DNA of 64,000 bases, taken from contig JBBJMP010000005.1 of assembly GCA_037718865.1 (NCBI GenBank), forward strand, positions 124,001 through 188,000. The letters run 5' to 3'. Origin of the DNA: JADCRZ01 sp037718865 (GTDB lineage: Bacteria > Bacteroidota > Bacteroidia > Chitinophagales > Chitinophagaceae). Under the pieces are notes generated by a model. The model made no database searches. It was not told the DNA's origin and saw nothing but the letters and a program-made list of their open reading frames with translations. Made by a program: the position numbers and the translations under genes. This document shows positions 25,288 through 33,946 of the stretch, piece by piece (position 1 is the first letter of the stretch; each line of letters opens with the position of its first letter).

Positions 25288-27090
25288 ATGAAATTATTAA
25301 TGACCTACCTGAAGCCCTTTAAGGGGCTGATCCTGTTATCAATGCTGCTGGCAGCCATAAACCAGGTATTTTCCATGCTTGATCCACACTTTCTAGGCAT
25401 TATTATAGATAAGCTTGCTACCCGTCCGCATCATGTTGGATATTACAACGATAACCACGAATTTATCATCGAACGTACAAGGACAGAAAGGGAATTTATT
25501 TTGGAAATTCTCAAATACCTCGGCATCATGGTAGGTGTCGCCATGGTCTCCAGGATAGCCAAAGCCTTTCAGGATTATTTTGTGAATGTAGTGGTTCAGA
25601 AATTTGGGGCAAGCCTGTTTACCGATGGATTAAAACATTCCATGAAACTGCCGTACCAGGAATTCGAGGATCAACGCAGCGGCGAAACCTTAAGCATTCT
25701 GCAAAAAGTACGAACAGATACGGAACGGTTCATCATTTCTTTTGTGAATGTATTGTTTGGCATCCTGGTAGGCATCATTTTCGTCACCATATATTCATTC
25801 AGCCTTCATTGGTCAATTATGCCCATTTACCTGGTGGGTATCATATTGCTTGCTCTACTAACGAGTGTGCTGAGCAGAAAGATAAAAGTAATTCAGAAAG
25901 ATATTGTGAAAGAGACGACATCGTTAGCCGGTTCCACAACCGAATCGCTTCGTAACATAGAACTGGTAAAAAGTCTCGGACTTACCGGCCAGGAAGTAAA
26001 AAGGCTCAATACAAACACGTACAAAATACTGGGACTTGAATTAAAAAAAGTGAAGAGCATCAGGGCTTTAAGTTTTATTCAGGGAACATTCGTTAATTTT
26101 CTAAGGCAGGTCATTATGTTTACCCTGCTTTGGCTGATATTTCAGGATGTGTTGACCACTGGTAAGCTGCTAACCCTGACTTTCTATTCATTCTTTATTT
26201 TTGGACCGCTTCAGGAAATTGGAAACATCATCCTTTCTTACCGCGAAGCCCAGGCCTCACTTGCAAATTTTCATAACCTGATGGAAAAATTGCCTGAACC
26301 CAAGCCTATCCATCCCATACCCATAGGAGATATTCAGGAGCTTGAATTTGTAAACGTACGCTTCAAGCACCAGACCGCGCAGCAACATGCTCTGGATAAC
26401 ATCAGTTTTGACGTTAACACCGGACACACCATTGCCTTTGTCGGGCCATCCGGTTCAGGCAAAACAACCCTGGTGAAATTGCTGGTAGGTTTATACCGTC
26501 CGCAGGAAGGAGAAATTTTGTATAACGGAATCCAGGGCCATGATATCGACTTCGATACCTTGCGGACGCAGATAGGTTTCGTAACACAGGATACGCAGTT
26601 GTTTGCCGGAACTATAAAAGAAAATTTGCTGTTTGTAAATCCGAATTCAACAGATCAGGAACTTTGGGATGTTCTGGACAAAGCCGCCTGCCATAATTTA
26701 CTGGCCAGGGCAGATAAGGGAATCGATACGCTTATCGGAGAAGGTGGCATCAAAGTATCCGGTGGCGAGAAACAACGTTTGTCCATCGCCAGGGCCTTGT
26801 TGCGCCATCCGAAATTGTTGATCTTTGACGAAGCCACATCAGCTCTGGATTCCATAACCGAGGAAGAAGTAACCTCCACCATCCGGTCTATCTCTTCGCT
26901 TAGAAACCAGATAACCATCCTGATCGCTCACAGGCTTTCAACCATTATGCATGCGGACACCATATATGTGCTGGAAAAAGGCAGCGTAGTGGAGACCGGC
27001 ACACATGAAAGCCTGCTTGGCGAGAAAGGATTATACTATGCCATGTGGCGGCAGCAGATCGGTGAAAGGAAGAACCTGGCAAGGGTGTAG
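25288..27090 (+). CDS. ABC exporter, fused permease and ATPase
   Basis: Half-transporter of 600 residues that should act as a homodimer in the inner membrane. Residues 1-310 hold six membrane helices of the type I exporter fold. The ATPase has Walker A GPSGSGKT (386-393), Q-loop FVTQDTQLF, signature VSGGEKQRLS, Walker B LLIFDEATSALD and H-loop IAHRLST. This is the MsbA/lipid-or-drug exporter class; the substrate is not readable. The long loop after TM1 (ATRPHHVGYYNDNHEF) is unusual and contains His and acidic residues. The gene converges with the TonB receptor gene, twelve bases apart. Confidence 0.93.
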   Translation: MKLLMTYLKPFKGLILLSMLLAAINQVFSMLDPHFLGIIIDKLATRPHHVGYYNDNHEFIIERTRTEREFILEILKYLGIMVGVAMVSRIAKAFQDYFVNVVVQKFGASLFTDGLKHSMKLPYQEFEDQRSGETLSILQKVRTDTERFIISFVNVLFGILVGIIFVTIYSFSLHWSIMPIYLVGIILLALLTSVLSRKIKVIQKDIVKETTSLAGSTTESLRNIELVKSLGLTGQEVKRLNTNTYKILGLELKKVKSIRALSFIQGTFVNFLRQVIMFTLLWLIFQDVLTTGKLLTLTFYSFFIFGPLQEIGNIILSYREAQASLANFHNLMEKLPEPKPIHPIPIGDIQELEFVNVRFKHQTAQQHALDNISFDVNTGHTIAFVGPSGSGKTTLVKLLVGLYRPQEGEILYNGIQGHDIDFDTLRTQIGFVTQDTQLFAGTIKENLLFVNPNSTDQELWDVLDKAACHNLLARADKGIDTLIGEGGIKVSGGEKQRLSIARALLRHPKLLIFDEATSALDSITEEEVTSTIRSISSLRNQITILIAHRLSTIMHADTIYVLEKGSVVETGTHESLLGEKGLYYAMWRQQIGERKNLARV

Positions 27091-27101
27091 AGTCAATGTA
27101 A

Positions 27102-29513
27102 TCACTTAACCGTAAACGACAAGGGAACATTTAATTTCATACTAACATTTCTGCCCATATTGAATACACCCATGCGGCCCGTTACCACATTTTCAGCGGT
27201 ATATTTTAAACGGCTGAGGTGGTTTTGATAAGCAACATTGGCTAAATTATTAGCGGCGAAATATACACTGAACAAAGTTTGGCCTTTAGCCAGCACATCT
27301 CCTCCAAAACCGGCGTTCAACAAAGAATAACCGCGGCTGGCTGATTCTGTTGAAAAGCCCGTGAATGCATAATTTTGTGAAAACGTATTGTCGAGTTCAA
27401 GGGAAACATATCCGTTCCGGATCCTTTTTCCTTTCCTGGAAAAATCACCGCGTAACTGGCTGATTAACCTTGCAGCCGGAATCAAAGGCAGATTTTTACT
27501 GCCGTCCTGTTTTTTATCCATCATTCCCCTGGTGTAAGAGAACGTATTCTCAATATGCAGCCAGTCAAGCGGATGCGGGTGTATATCTACATTAGATTCA
27601 CCACCAAATAATAACGCATTTTCCTGATCGAAGGTAAAGGCCGTTTTATCATTTCCGTCAACCTGCACCACAGAATCACCTCCCGTATAGGAAGACAATT
27701 TCCGATAATAAATAAAATGATTAATCCGGTTGAGGAACGCATTAGCAGATAACGAAACATGTTCCGTATTTACTTCAACTCCTGCGTCCAGTTGAAGGCT
27801 TGTTTCAGACTTTAGGTTCTTTGCTCCGTATTCATACCGATTGGTTCCTTCATGAGAGCCATTGCTGGACAATTCGGGAATGGTCGGCGCCCTGAATCCA
27901 CGGGCAATATTAAACTTCAATGTTACGTCCTGACTTTTTTCATAACTTAAACCTGCACTGCCGGAAAAATTAGAAAAACGCCTGGTAAATTTGTCAAACT
28001 TAATGGCACTTCCTTCAGTGTATTCATTTGAATTTATGGCCCGCTTATCATACCGCAGTCCACCGCTTAGCGTAAGTTTATCAAAACTCCTTTTCGAGTA
28101 TACAAACGCACCTATGTCAAACAAGGCATACTCCGGTATCAAGGCTTCTTCGCCTTTATTTTTATTCTGCTGGTGAATGCCACTGACCCCAGCACTGTTC
28201 TGCCAGTTATTTTTTTCGGGAAAATGATATTGCACATTATATGTAATTGACTTCAGGTCGAAATACAATTCCTTTTCCTGTAAGTCAAGCACATTACCGA
28301 ATTCTTGTCGCTGATTACGCTGAAATCCCGTGTTTACGCTGATACGTCCCGTACGTGTATGAAAACTGTTATCCCAGCTTAGCTTAAAATGCCGGATATG
28401 CTGACGCGGGATATACGGATCCCTTGATTTCTGGTCGGCTCCGGTAGCAACAGTTTCTTCCTCAACTCCCCGGTTATCTATCAGCTTCAGAAATGCTCCG
28501 GTAGCTTCATCACGTTCACCTTCTATCATACCAACATGCTGATTAAAATGGCTTACCAGTATATGCGTATACCCCCATAATTTATTGATACCGATGAATC
28601 CACCCACATTCTTTTCATTAAACCTGGAGTTAAATACACTACCATCATAGCGGTTGGTATAGTCATACGCTGACTTGCGTGTTGCAAAGGCATTCCAGTT
28701 TAAACCATTCAGGTTTCCGTTCAGGTTTCCATGTATGCCGGTTAAGCCGTTATTGGTTTGGTAGTTTGTCAGGATATTGGCTTTTATGCTGCCTTCCGGA
28801 GCTGGAATATTCGTCAAAATATTCACCACTCCGGCTAATGCATCGCTTCCATACATGATAGATGCAGGGCCCTTAAGTATTTCAGTCTTGTTTACACTAT
28901 ATTCGTCAATCTCGATTCCGTGTTCATCTCCCCATTGCTGACCTTCCTGGCGAACACCATCGTTTATAACAACAAGCCTGTTATAACCCAGTCCCCGGAT
29001 GGTAGGCTTCGAAATGGCCGGACCCGTTGCAATCTGTGATACTCCTGGTGCTTTGCTCAATGCATCAATAAGGTTTGTCGACGCTGACCTTAAGAAGTCC
29101 TGCCTTCTTAATATGTCAACAGGCACTGGTGATTTCCGTACTGATGTTGCCGAAGAGACGCCGGTTACAGTAACGGCCTCGTTCTCAGCCACGGAAGACT
29201 TTAAGGAATAATCCCTTTGCATGTTGCTACTGATATCGATCCGCTCAACAATGGAGGTATGTCCGACAAAGGATATCTCCACCAGGTATTTACCCTGCCG
29301 GAGGTTGTTTATTCTAAACACACCCTGAGCATTTGAAACAGCACCGGTCTTGATATCGGAAAAATATACGGAAGCGCCTGCCAGGGGGGATCCGGATTTC
29401 TGATCGGTGATTTTGCCTGTCAGTGAAACGCGTTCTGCCTGTTTCCACATTGCCCTTTGAGCGCTTACACTATAAGATACAAATAAAAATAAGCTTGCAT
29501 ATAGATAGCACAT
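27102..29513 (-). CDS. TonB-dependent receptor with carboxypeptidase-like N-domain
   Basis: Outer-membrane active transporter of 803 residues. After a signal peptide (MCYLYASLFLFVSYSVSAQ) comes a carboxypeptidase-regulatory-like domain (about 30-105, GKITDQKSGSPLAGASVYF), then the plug (about 110-230, with RGLGYNRLVVINDGV and GSDALAGVVNIL) and the 22-strand barrel. No SusD partner gene is nearby, so it is probably not a polysaccharide SusCD system. Short length and plug text fit the siderophore/vitamin/metal class; substrate unknown. It lies downstream of a TPR kinase gene on the same strand but has its own -7 element. Confidence 0.93.
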   Translation of the reverse strand: MCYLYASLFLFVSYSVSAQRAMWKQAERVSLTGKITDQKSGSPLAGASVYFSDIKTGAVSNAQGVFRINNLRQGKYLVEISFVGHTSIVERIDISSNMQRDYSLKSSVAENEAVTVTGVSSATSVRKSPVPVDILRRQDFLRSASTNLIDALSKAPGVSQIATGPAISKPTIRGLGYNRLVVINDGVRQEGQQWGDEHGIEIDEYSVNKTEILKGPASIMYGSDALAGVVNILTNIPAPEGSIKANILTNYQTNNGLTGIHGNLNGNLNGLNWNAFATRKSAYDYTNRYDGSVFNSRFNEKNVGGFIGINKLWGYTHILVSHFNQHVGMIEGERDEATGAFLKLIDNRGVEEETVATGADQKSRDPYIPRQHIRHFKLSWDNSFHTRTGRISVNTGFQRNQRQEFGNVLDLQEKELYFDLKSITYNVQYHFPEKNNWQNSAGVSGIHQQNKNKGEEALIPEYALFDIGAFVYSKRSFDKLTLSGGLRYDKRAINSNEYTEGSAIKFDKFTRRFSNFSGSAGLSYEKSQDVTLKFNIARGFRAPTIPELSSNGSHEGTNRYEYGAKNLKSETSLQLDAGVEVNTEHVSLSANAFLNRINHFIYYRKLSSYTGGDSVVQVDGNDKTAFTFDQENALLFGGESNVDIHPHPLDWLHIENTFSYTRGMMDKKQDGSKNLPLIPAARLISQLRGDFSRKGKRIRNGYVSLELDNTFSQNYAFTGFSTESASRGYSLLNAGFGGDVLAKGQTLFSVYFAANNLANVAYQNHLSRLKYTAENVVTGRMGVFNMGRNVSMKLNVPLSFTVK

Positions 29514-29542
29514 TTGCGATATTTAATTTTGAAACTATGTTG

Positions 29543-29550
29543 CAAATATA
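29543..29550 (-). promoter_or_regulatory. -7 element upstream of the TonB receptor gene
   Basis: On the minus strand TATATTTG matches the Bacteroidota -7 consensus TAnnTTTG, about 30 bases before the ATG at 29513. No clear TTTG -33 box is found at the usual distance, so confidence is limited. Confidence 0.35.
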
Positions 29551-29588
29551 AATCGTTTAAAACCATATAATATAATCAGCAATGAAAT

Positions 29589-31433
29589 TTATTTTTTCAG
29601 GGTAACTGTAAAATTAGAACCTATGCCTACAATGCTTTGACATTGAATTTTACCATTGATTTCTTCAACAAGTCGTTTCACAATAGAAAGGCCAAGACCT
29701 GTTGAAGCTTCCCCGTTGGTGGGTCGTGAAGATATCTTACTGTATTTGGAATAAAGGTTAGGCAGGTCTTCAGGGGGTATACCTACACCTTCGTCTTTTA
29801 CCTCTATATTAACCGTTTTCTTTTCATCAGTAAGTTTTAGCCATACGTTTTTACCGGCGGGAGTAAATTTCATGGCATTAGAAAGGAGGTTTTCAAAGAT
29901 TCGGGTAACCAATTGCCTGTCACTAATGATATAAGCCGGAGAAGAAGAGCGTTCAATATGCAAGTGAATGCCTTTTTTAGCTGCTGTAGACATGCAATCG
30001 CTCACCAGGTTCTCTGCAAGTATGTTCAGGTCGAATTCTTCCAAATTTACAATGTGTTGATTGGTTTCCGCTTTTTCCACATCCAGGATGGTTCTGATCA
30101 ACCTTTCTCCATTTTGGGTAGAAGACACGATCCTTTCAACCGCCTTTCGCTGATCGTTGTTTAAATAGGCATTGTCCGCCTGTAGTATATGTCCCCACAT
30201 TTTAATTGAAGCAAACGGGCCACTCAGATCATGTGACACGATGCTGATCAATGAATTTTTCTCTGAATTCAGCACTGCCAGCATATCATTCTGGCGGGTA
30301 ATCAGCTCGTTAACTTGTAACAATTTTTTATTGGCCCTTCGTTTTTGAATTAAGGAACCTGCGATCAATGCAGCGACCAGCCCGGCAGCAATAGCCAGGA
30401 AGGCTATATTTTGACTTCTTAGTTTTTCTTTTTCAATGGCTGCGCTTAATAACAGATTCTGATGTTCCCTTTCCCGGGCATTATATTTTTCCTGAAGCCC
30501 AACAATGGAATGGTTAATTTCGCTGTTTACCAGGGAAGTGTCAATGGAGTACCATTTTTGCTGGTATTTGAACGCTTCTTCATAGTTACCCTTCCGTGAA
30601 AACAGGCGGGCCAGTACGTCATAGCTATCCGCTTCCTTACTTTTTGATTGAAGAGCCAGGGCCAGACTTAACGAGCTGTCTGCATACCACCGGGCCGAAT
30701 CATACTTTTTCTTCTCAATAAATACATCGGCAATATTTAAATAATCCAACCATAATTCTGCGGTGTGGATTCCGGAGGAATGATTTGACATATTTTTGCG
30801 GAATAACTCCAGGGCCCCATCGTAATTTCCACTTTGGTAATACACACTACCCAGGTTATTGTACAGAGAGGAAAGATCTATTTTATTTTCCAATGGCTTA
30901 CTCAGCTTTAACGCTTTATTTAAAAAAGCCAATGCACTGTCCTGAAGTTGCAATTTGTTATAAATCGCCCCCAGGTTGATGTAGGTAGTTGTAAGATTGG
31001 ATAAATCGCCCCGCTTTTCAGACAAGCGTGCAGATTCAAGATACATTTCCTTTGCCTTATCCGGACGTTTAAGATAGGAATACACAATCGACAGATCGCT
31101 TAAAGCAGCGCTCTCATACTCTAGCCCGTTTATTCTCCTGGCTTCTTCTAACGATTGGAGATAAAAGTCAATGGCTTTTTCATAATTGTTTTTTAGCTCC
31201 TGGTGAATCCCCCGCAAACGGAGTGAAAGCACATCACCTTTGATGAAACCTGATTTTTTTGACTGAAAATGTATAAAATCAGCGTAGTATTTTATCGAAT
31301 CCGCTTTTTCTTCCGTAAAGTCGAGACAGCGGTCGTACAGCGATTTCAGGTAAGTAGAATCCACCCGCTGAGCCAGGATTATGGATGGAAAGATCAGGAA
31401 TACTATGACAGTGCTGTATTTCAAGTATTTCAT
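29589..31433 (-). CDS. TPR-domain sensor histidine kinase
   Basis: Kinase of 614 residues with a signal peptide (to about residue 22), a periplasmic array of about five to six tetratricopeptide repeats (roughly 65-300, for example NNYEKAIDFYLQSL, YNNLGSVYYQSGNYDGALEL), one membrane helix (about 343-362), and a cytosolic kinase. H401 lies in the H-box SIVSHDLSGPF; the ATPase has NLLSNAMKFTP, DEGVGI and STGLGLSIVKRL. The architecture suggests sensing through protein contact in the periplasm. The NarL-type regulator gene lies 31 bases upstream in the same direction, so they form an operon and a likely phosphorelay pair. The downstream TonB receptor is a possible target. Confidence 0.92.
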   Translation of the reverse strand: MKYLKYSTVIVFLIFPSIILAQRVDSTYLKSLYDRCLDFTEEKADSIKYYADFIHFQSKKSGFIKGDVLSLRLRGIHQELKNNYEKAIDFYLQSLEEARRINGLEYESAALSDLSIVYSYLKRPDKAKEMYLESARLSEKRGDLSNLTTTYINLGAIYNKLQLQDSALAFLNKALKLSKPLENKIDLSSLYNNLGSVYYQSGNYDGALELFRKNMSNHSSGIHTAELWLDYLNIADVFIEKKKYDSARWYADSSLSLALALQSKSKEADSYDVLARLFSRKGNYEEAFKYQQKWYSIDTSLVNSEINHSIVGLQEKYNAREREHQNLLLSAAIEKEKLRSQNIAFLAIAAGLVAALIAGSLIQKRRANKKLLQVNELITRQNDMLAVLNSEKNSLISIVSHDLSGPFASIKMWGHILQADNAYLNNDQRKAVERIVSSTQNGERLIRTILDVEKAETNQHIVNLEEFDLNILAENLVSDCMSTAAKKGIHLHIERSSSPAYIISDRQLVTRIFENLLSNAMKFTPAGKNVWLKLTDEKKTVNIEVKDEGVGIPPEDLPNLYSKYSKISSRPTNGEASTGLGLSIVKRLVEEINGKIQCQSIVGIGSNFTVTLKK

Positions 31434-31464
31434 GTATGATCAACAGGATAGTGGGTATGGATAC

Positions 31465-32106
31465 TTAGTCTACCAGGTTATTTTTAATGGCAAATTTAAC
31501 CAACCCTACGGTATTGTTTACACCAAGCTTGGCAATCAGATTCTTACGATGTGTCTCTACGGTGCTTACGCTTAAAAATAACTTTTCAGCAATCTCTGCG
31601 TTGCTATATTCTTTACAGACCAGCTTTAAGACTTCTATTTCGCGCCTGGAGAGAATTTCATCGGCTTTCTTGTTGTCGAGGATACCGGTATTGCGAAATT
31701 CTGGATTAGCAGAAATATCAATGTCTTTACTGTAATATGTTCCGCCGTTATAAATGATACGAATAGCGTGATGCAATTCTTCTACCGAAGCGCTTTTTAA
31801 TACGTAACCCTGAACATGATGTTTGGTCAATTTGTGCACATTGCGGGTTCCTCTCATGAGGGTTAGATAAATGACTTTAAGCTTTGGCTTAATTTCACGG
31901 ATATTTTTTATCAGCGCTTCTCCTTCTATATCCGGCAAATTAACATCAAGCAGCAAAATATCAATGTCAAGGAAAGGTAAAGAGTCCAATAAATCATGTC
32001 CGGTTAAAGAAGTTCCTATTATGCTTATGTCTTCCTGTTTCTTTAACAGAAGAGCCAGGCCTTCAAGGTACAATTCATGGTCTTCGGTTATAAAGATTCT
32101 TATCAT
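31465..32106 (-). CDS. NarL/FixJ-type response regulator
   Basis: Two-domain regulator of 213 residues. The receiver has acidic residues in FITEDHELY, phospho-acceptor D54 (LLLDVNLPD), and VLKSASVEEL with the conserved Lys. The C-terminal LuxR helix-turn-helix is LSRREIEVLKLV to STVETHRKNLIAKLG. Start: the frame is open to 32148, but the ATG at 32106 begins MIRIFITEDH, the normal receiver start. It precedes the TPR histidine kinase gene by 31 bases. Its DNA site is unknown. Confidence 0.93.
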   Translation of the reverse strand: MIRIFITEDHELYLEGLALLLKKQEDISIIGTSLTGHDLLDSLPFLDIDILLLDVNLPDIEGEALIKNIREIKPKLKVIYLTLMRGTRNVHKLTKHHVQGYVLKSASVEELHHAIRIIYNGGTYYSKDIDISANPEFRNTGILDNKKADEILSRREIEVLKLVCKEYSNAEIAEKLFLSVSTVETHRKNLIAKLGVNNTVGLVKFAIKNNLVD

Positions 32107-32225
32107 CGTTTTAAAAGATGTTAAAGCGAAACGGGTGTGCACATACACGACGGCTTTTTTGACTTACAAAAACAAAGAAACAGGTTGCAAAGAGTACGAT
32201 GATTAGCTTAGGGTGTAAAAATATT

Positions 32226-32250
32226 AAAAGCCCCACTTAAATGGGGCCTT
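32226..32250 (-). terminator. Rho-independent terminator after the DUF1501 gene
   Basis: On the minus strand GGCCCCA pairs with TGGGGCT around a six-base loop (TTTAAG), followed by a short T-run. It lies 28 bases after the stop of the DUF1501 gene and separates it from the regulator/kinase operon. Confidence 0.7.
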
Positions 32251-32277
32251 ATTTCTATGTATTTTATAAATATTCTC

Positions 32278-33867
32278 TTACCTGACTTTGAGCATCGGTC
32301 GCACCTGCTGAACAGGCCCGTTTTGCAACCTGGCATAATACACACCAGTCGGCAAACCAGCGGTATTGAAATCTGCTGTAAAAATCCCGGGAACAAATTC
32401 TTTATCTGCCAGTACGCGAATTGCCCGTCCCAGCGGATCTATTACCTGCAGCAGGGTATGTCCACCTTTTGTCTTGAAGGTGATTTTAGTAGTCTCGACA
32501 AATGGATTGGGATAGTTGATGATGAGTTGGTCACCGGCTGCCCGGTTCAGGTCTTCCAGGCCGGTTACGGCTAATGCGCTGTTGCAAGATGCCACTAATG
32601 GCAGCGCCTGAAAATTCTTAAACATGATGGTTTGAAGGTCGTTAGCATTGACACAGAACCAATCCGTCAGTACGGAAGCATAGATGCTTCTGAAATCATA
32701 CTGATAGGGAATATTATCATTGGATGTAGTATTTGAAGGTATCGTTGGATTATTACCCAATACTCCCGATTTCACTTGTTTTCCAAAAAGGAACAAGGGT
32801 GCCGCAGCGCCGTGATCCGTACCTATACCGGCGTTGGACTTGATACGCCGGCCGAATTCAGAAAAAGTCATTCCTATAACCCTGTCTTCTACTCCCAGGC
32901 CCTTAATGTCATCCATAAACGCCTTGATGGCACTGGAAACACGTAACATTAAATTAGCATGGGTTCCCGTAGTGGTGTCCGTAGCATTAACCTGGTTTGA
33001 GTGATTATCGAAGCCACCGGTGCTTACCATATAAATGCGTGTCTTCAATCCGCCTTTCACCAGCCGGGCCACTATTTTTAACTGTGCCGCCAGGTCGTTA
33101 TTTGCGGGGTAGGCGCCCTGAACAGGTACTCTGCCTGCGGCGTTCTTCACCACATCAGCATATTGCTGGGTCTGACGGGTCACTAACCTTAGGTATTTTA
33201 GTTCTTTACCCCAAGGCGTGTCAGGCGCAGGATCTAATACACCATCAAGGAAATTATAAAAGCTGGTCGGATCACTAATGCTCATGCCCATGCTCACTGC
33301 AGGGCCCTGCAAGGTTAATGATGTGATGGAACCGATCTGAATGGCAAGCGGATCGGTTACCGTGGTGTTGGGGTAACCGTTTGGAAAATTCGGGTACTCT
33401 ACATTCAGATACCGGCCAGCCCAGCCACTGTCCAGTTGCTGGTTCGAATCAGATGCTGTCATCCATATATCAGTGGCGCGGAAATGTGAAAAATTGGGAG
33501 ACGGATACCCTACAGCCTGAACTACAGAGAGCTTGCCTTCATTATATAACGTATGAAGACCTGTCATGCTGGGGTGCAAACCTGATTTGCCGTTTAAAGA
33601 AAGAATTTTATTTTCAGGGATGGCGATGTTTGTCCGGGCATTATAGTATAAGTTATAGGTCTCAATAGGAATTACCATGTTCAACCCATCGTTACCTCCG
33701 TTTAATTGTACGATAACCAACACGTGATCTGTATCCGTGGCAGTTCCCATTAGAGCCTGTAGCAGTGGTGAATCACCACCAAACGCTTTTATCGAATACC
33801 CTCCGATTATGGAAGGTAGTAGTGTTGCGCCTGGCAGGCTTGTTTTAAGAAAGTCTCTTCTTTTCAT
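32278..33867 (-). CDS. DUF1501 protein with Tat-like signal and type IX sorting domain
   Basis: Exported protein of 529 residues. The N-terminus MKRRDFLKTSLPGATLLPSIIGG has the twin-arginine pattern RRDFLK before a weakly hydrophobic segment. The body is a DUF1501 domain (sulfatase-like alpha/beta fold; NGGNDGLNMVIP, GYPSPNFSHFRATDIW, TFSEFGRRIKSN, GTDHGAAAPLF). The last ~85 residues (INYPNPFVETTKITF to GVYYARLQNG) form a type A type IX secretion sorting domain, so the protein should cross the outer membrane or be attached to the surface. It is encoded 79 bases after the DUF1800 gene; the two always tend to occur together in Bacteroidota and Planctomycetes. The biochemical role is unknown. 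Confidence 0.93.
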   Translation of the reverse strand: MKRRDFLKTSLPGATLLPSIIGGYSIKAFGGDSPLLQALMGTATDTDHVLVIVQLNGGNDGLNMVIPIETYNLYYNARTNIAIPENKILSLNGKSGLHPSMTGLHTLYNEGKLSVVQAVGYPSPNFSHFRATDIWMTASDSNQQLDSGWAGRYLNVEYPNFPNGYPNTTVTDPLAIQIGSITSLTLQGPAVSMGMSISDPTSFYNFLDGVLDPAPDTPWGKELKYLRLVTRQTQQYADVVKNAAGRVPVQGAYPANNDLAAQLKIVARLVKGGLKTRIYMVSTGGFDNHSNQVNATDTTTGTHANLMLRVSSAIKAFMDDIKGLGVEDRVIGMTFSEFGRRIKSNAGIGTDHGAAAPLFLFGKQVKSGVLGNNPTIPSNTTSNDNIPYQYDFRSIYASVLTDWFCVNANDLQTIMFKNFQALPLVASCNSALAVTGLEDLNRAAGDQLIINYPNPFVETTKITFKTKGGHTLLQVIDPLGRAIRVLADKEFVPGIFTADFNTAGLPTGVYYARLQNGPVQQVRPMLKVR

Positions 33868-33946
33868 ATTCTGATAATTAGAATTTGATTAGGCTCCGGC
33901 GGGGCTAGTCCCGGGAGGCCTGGCGTAACTTACTCCTTGATGGTTA

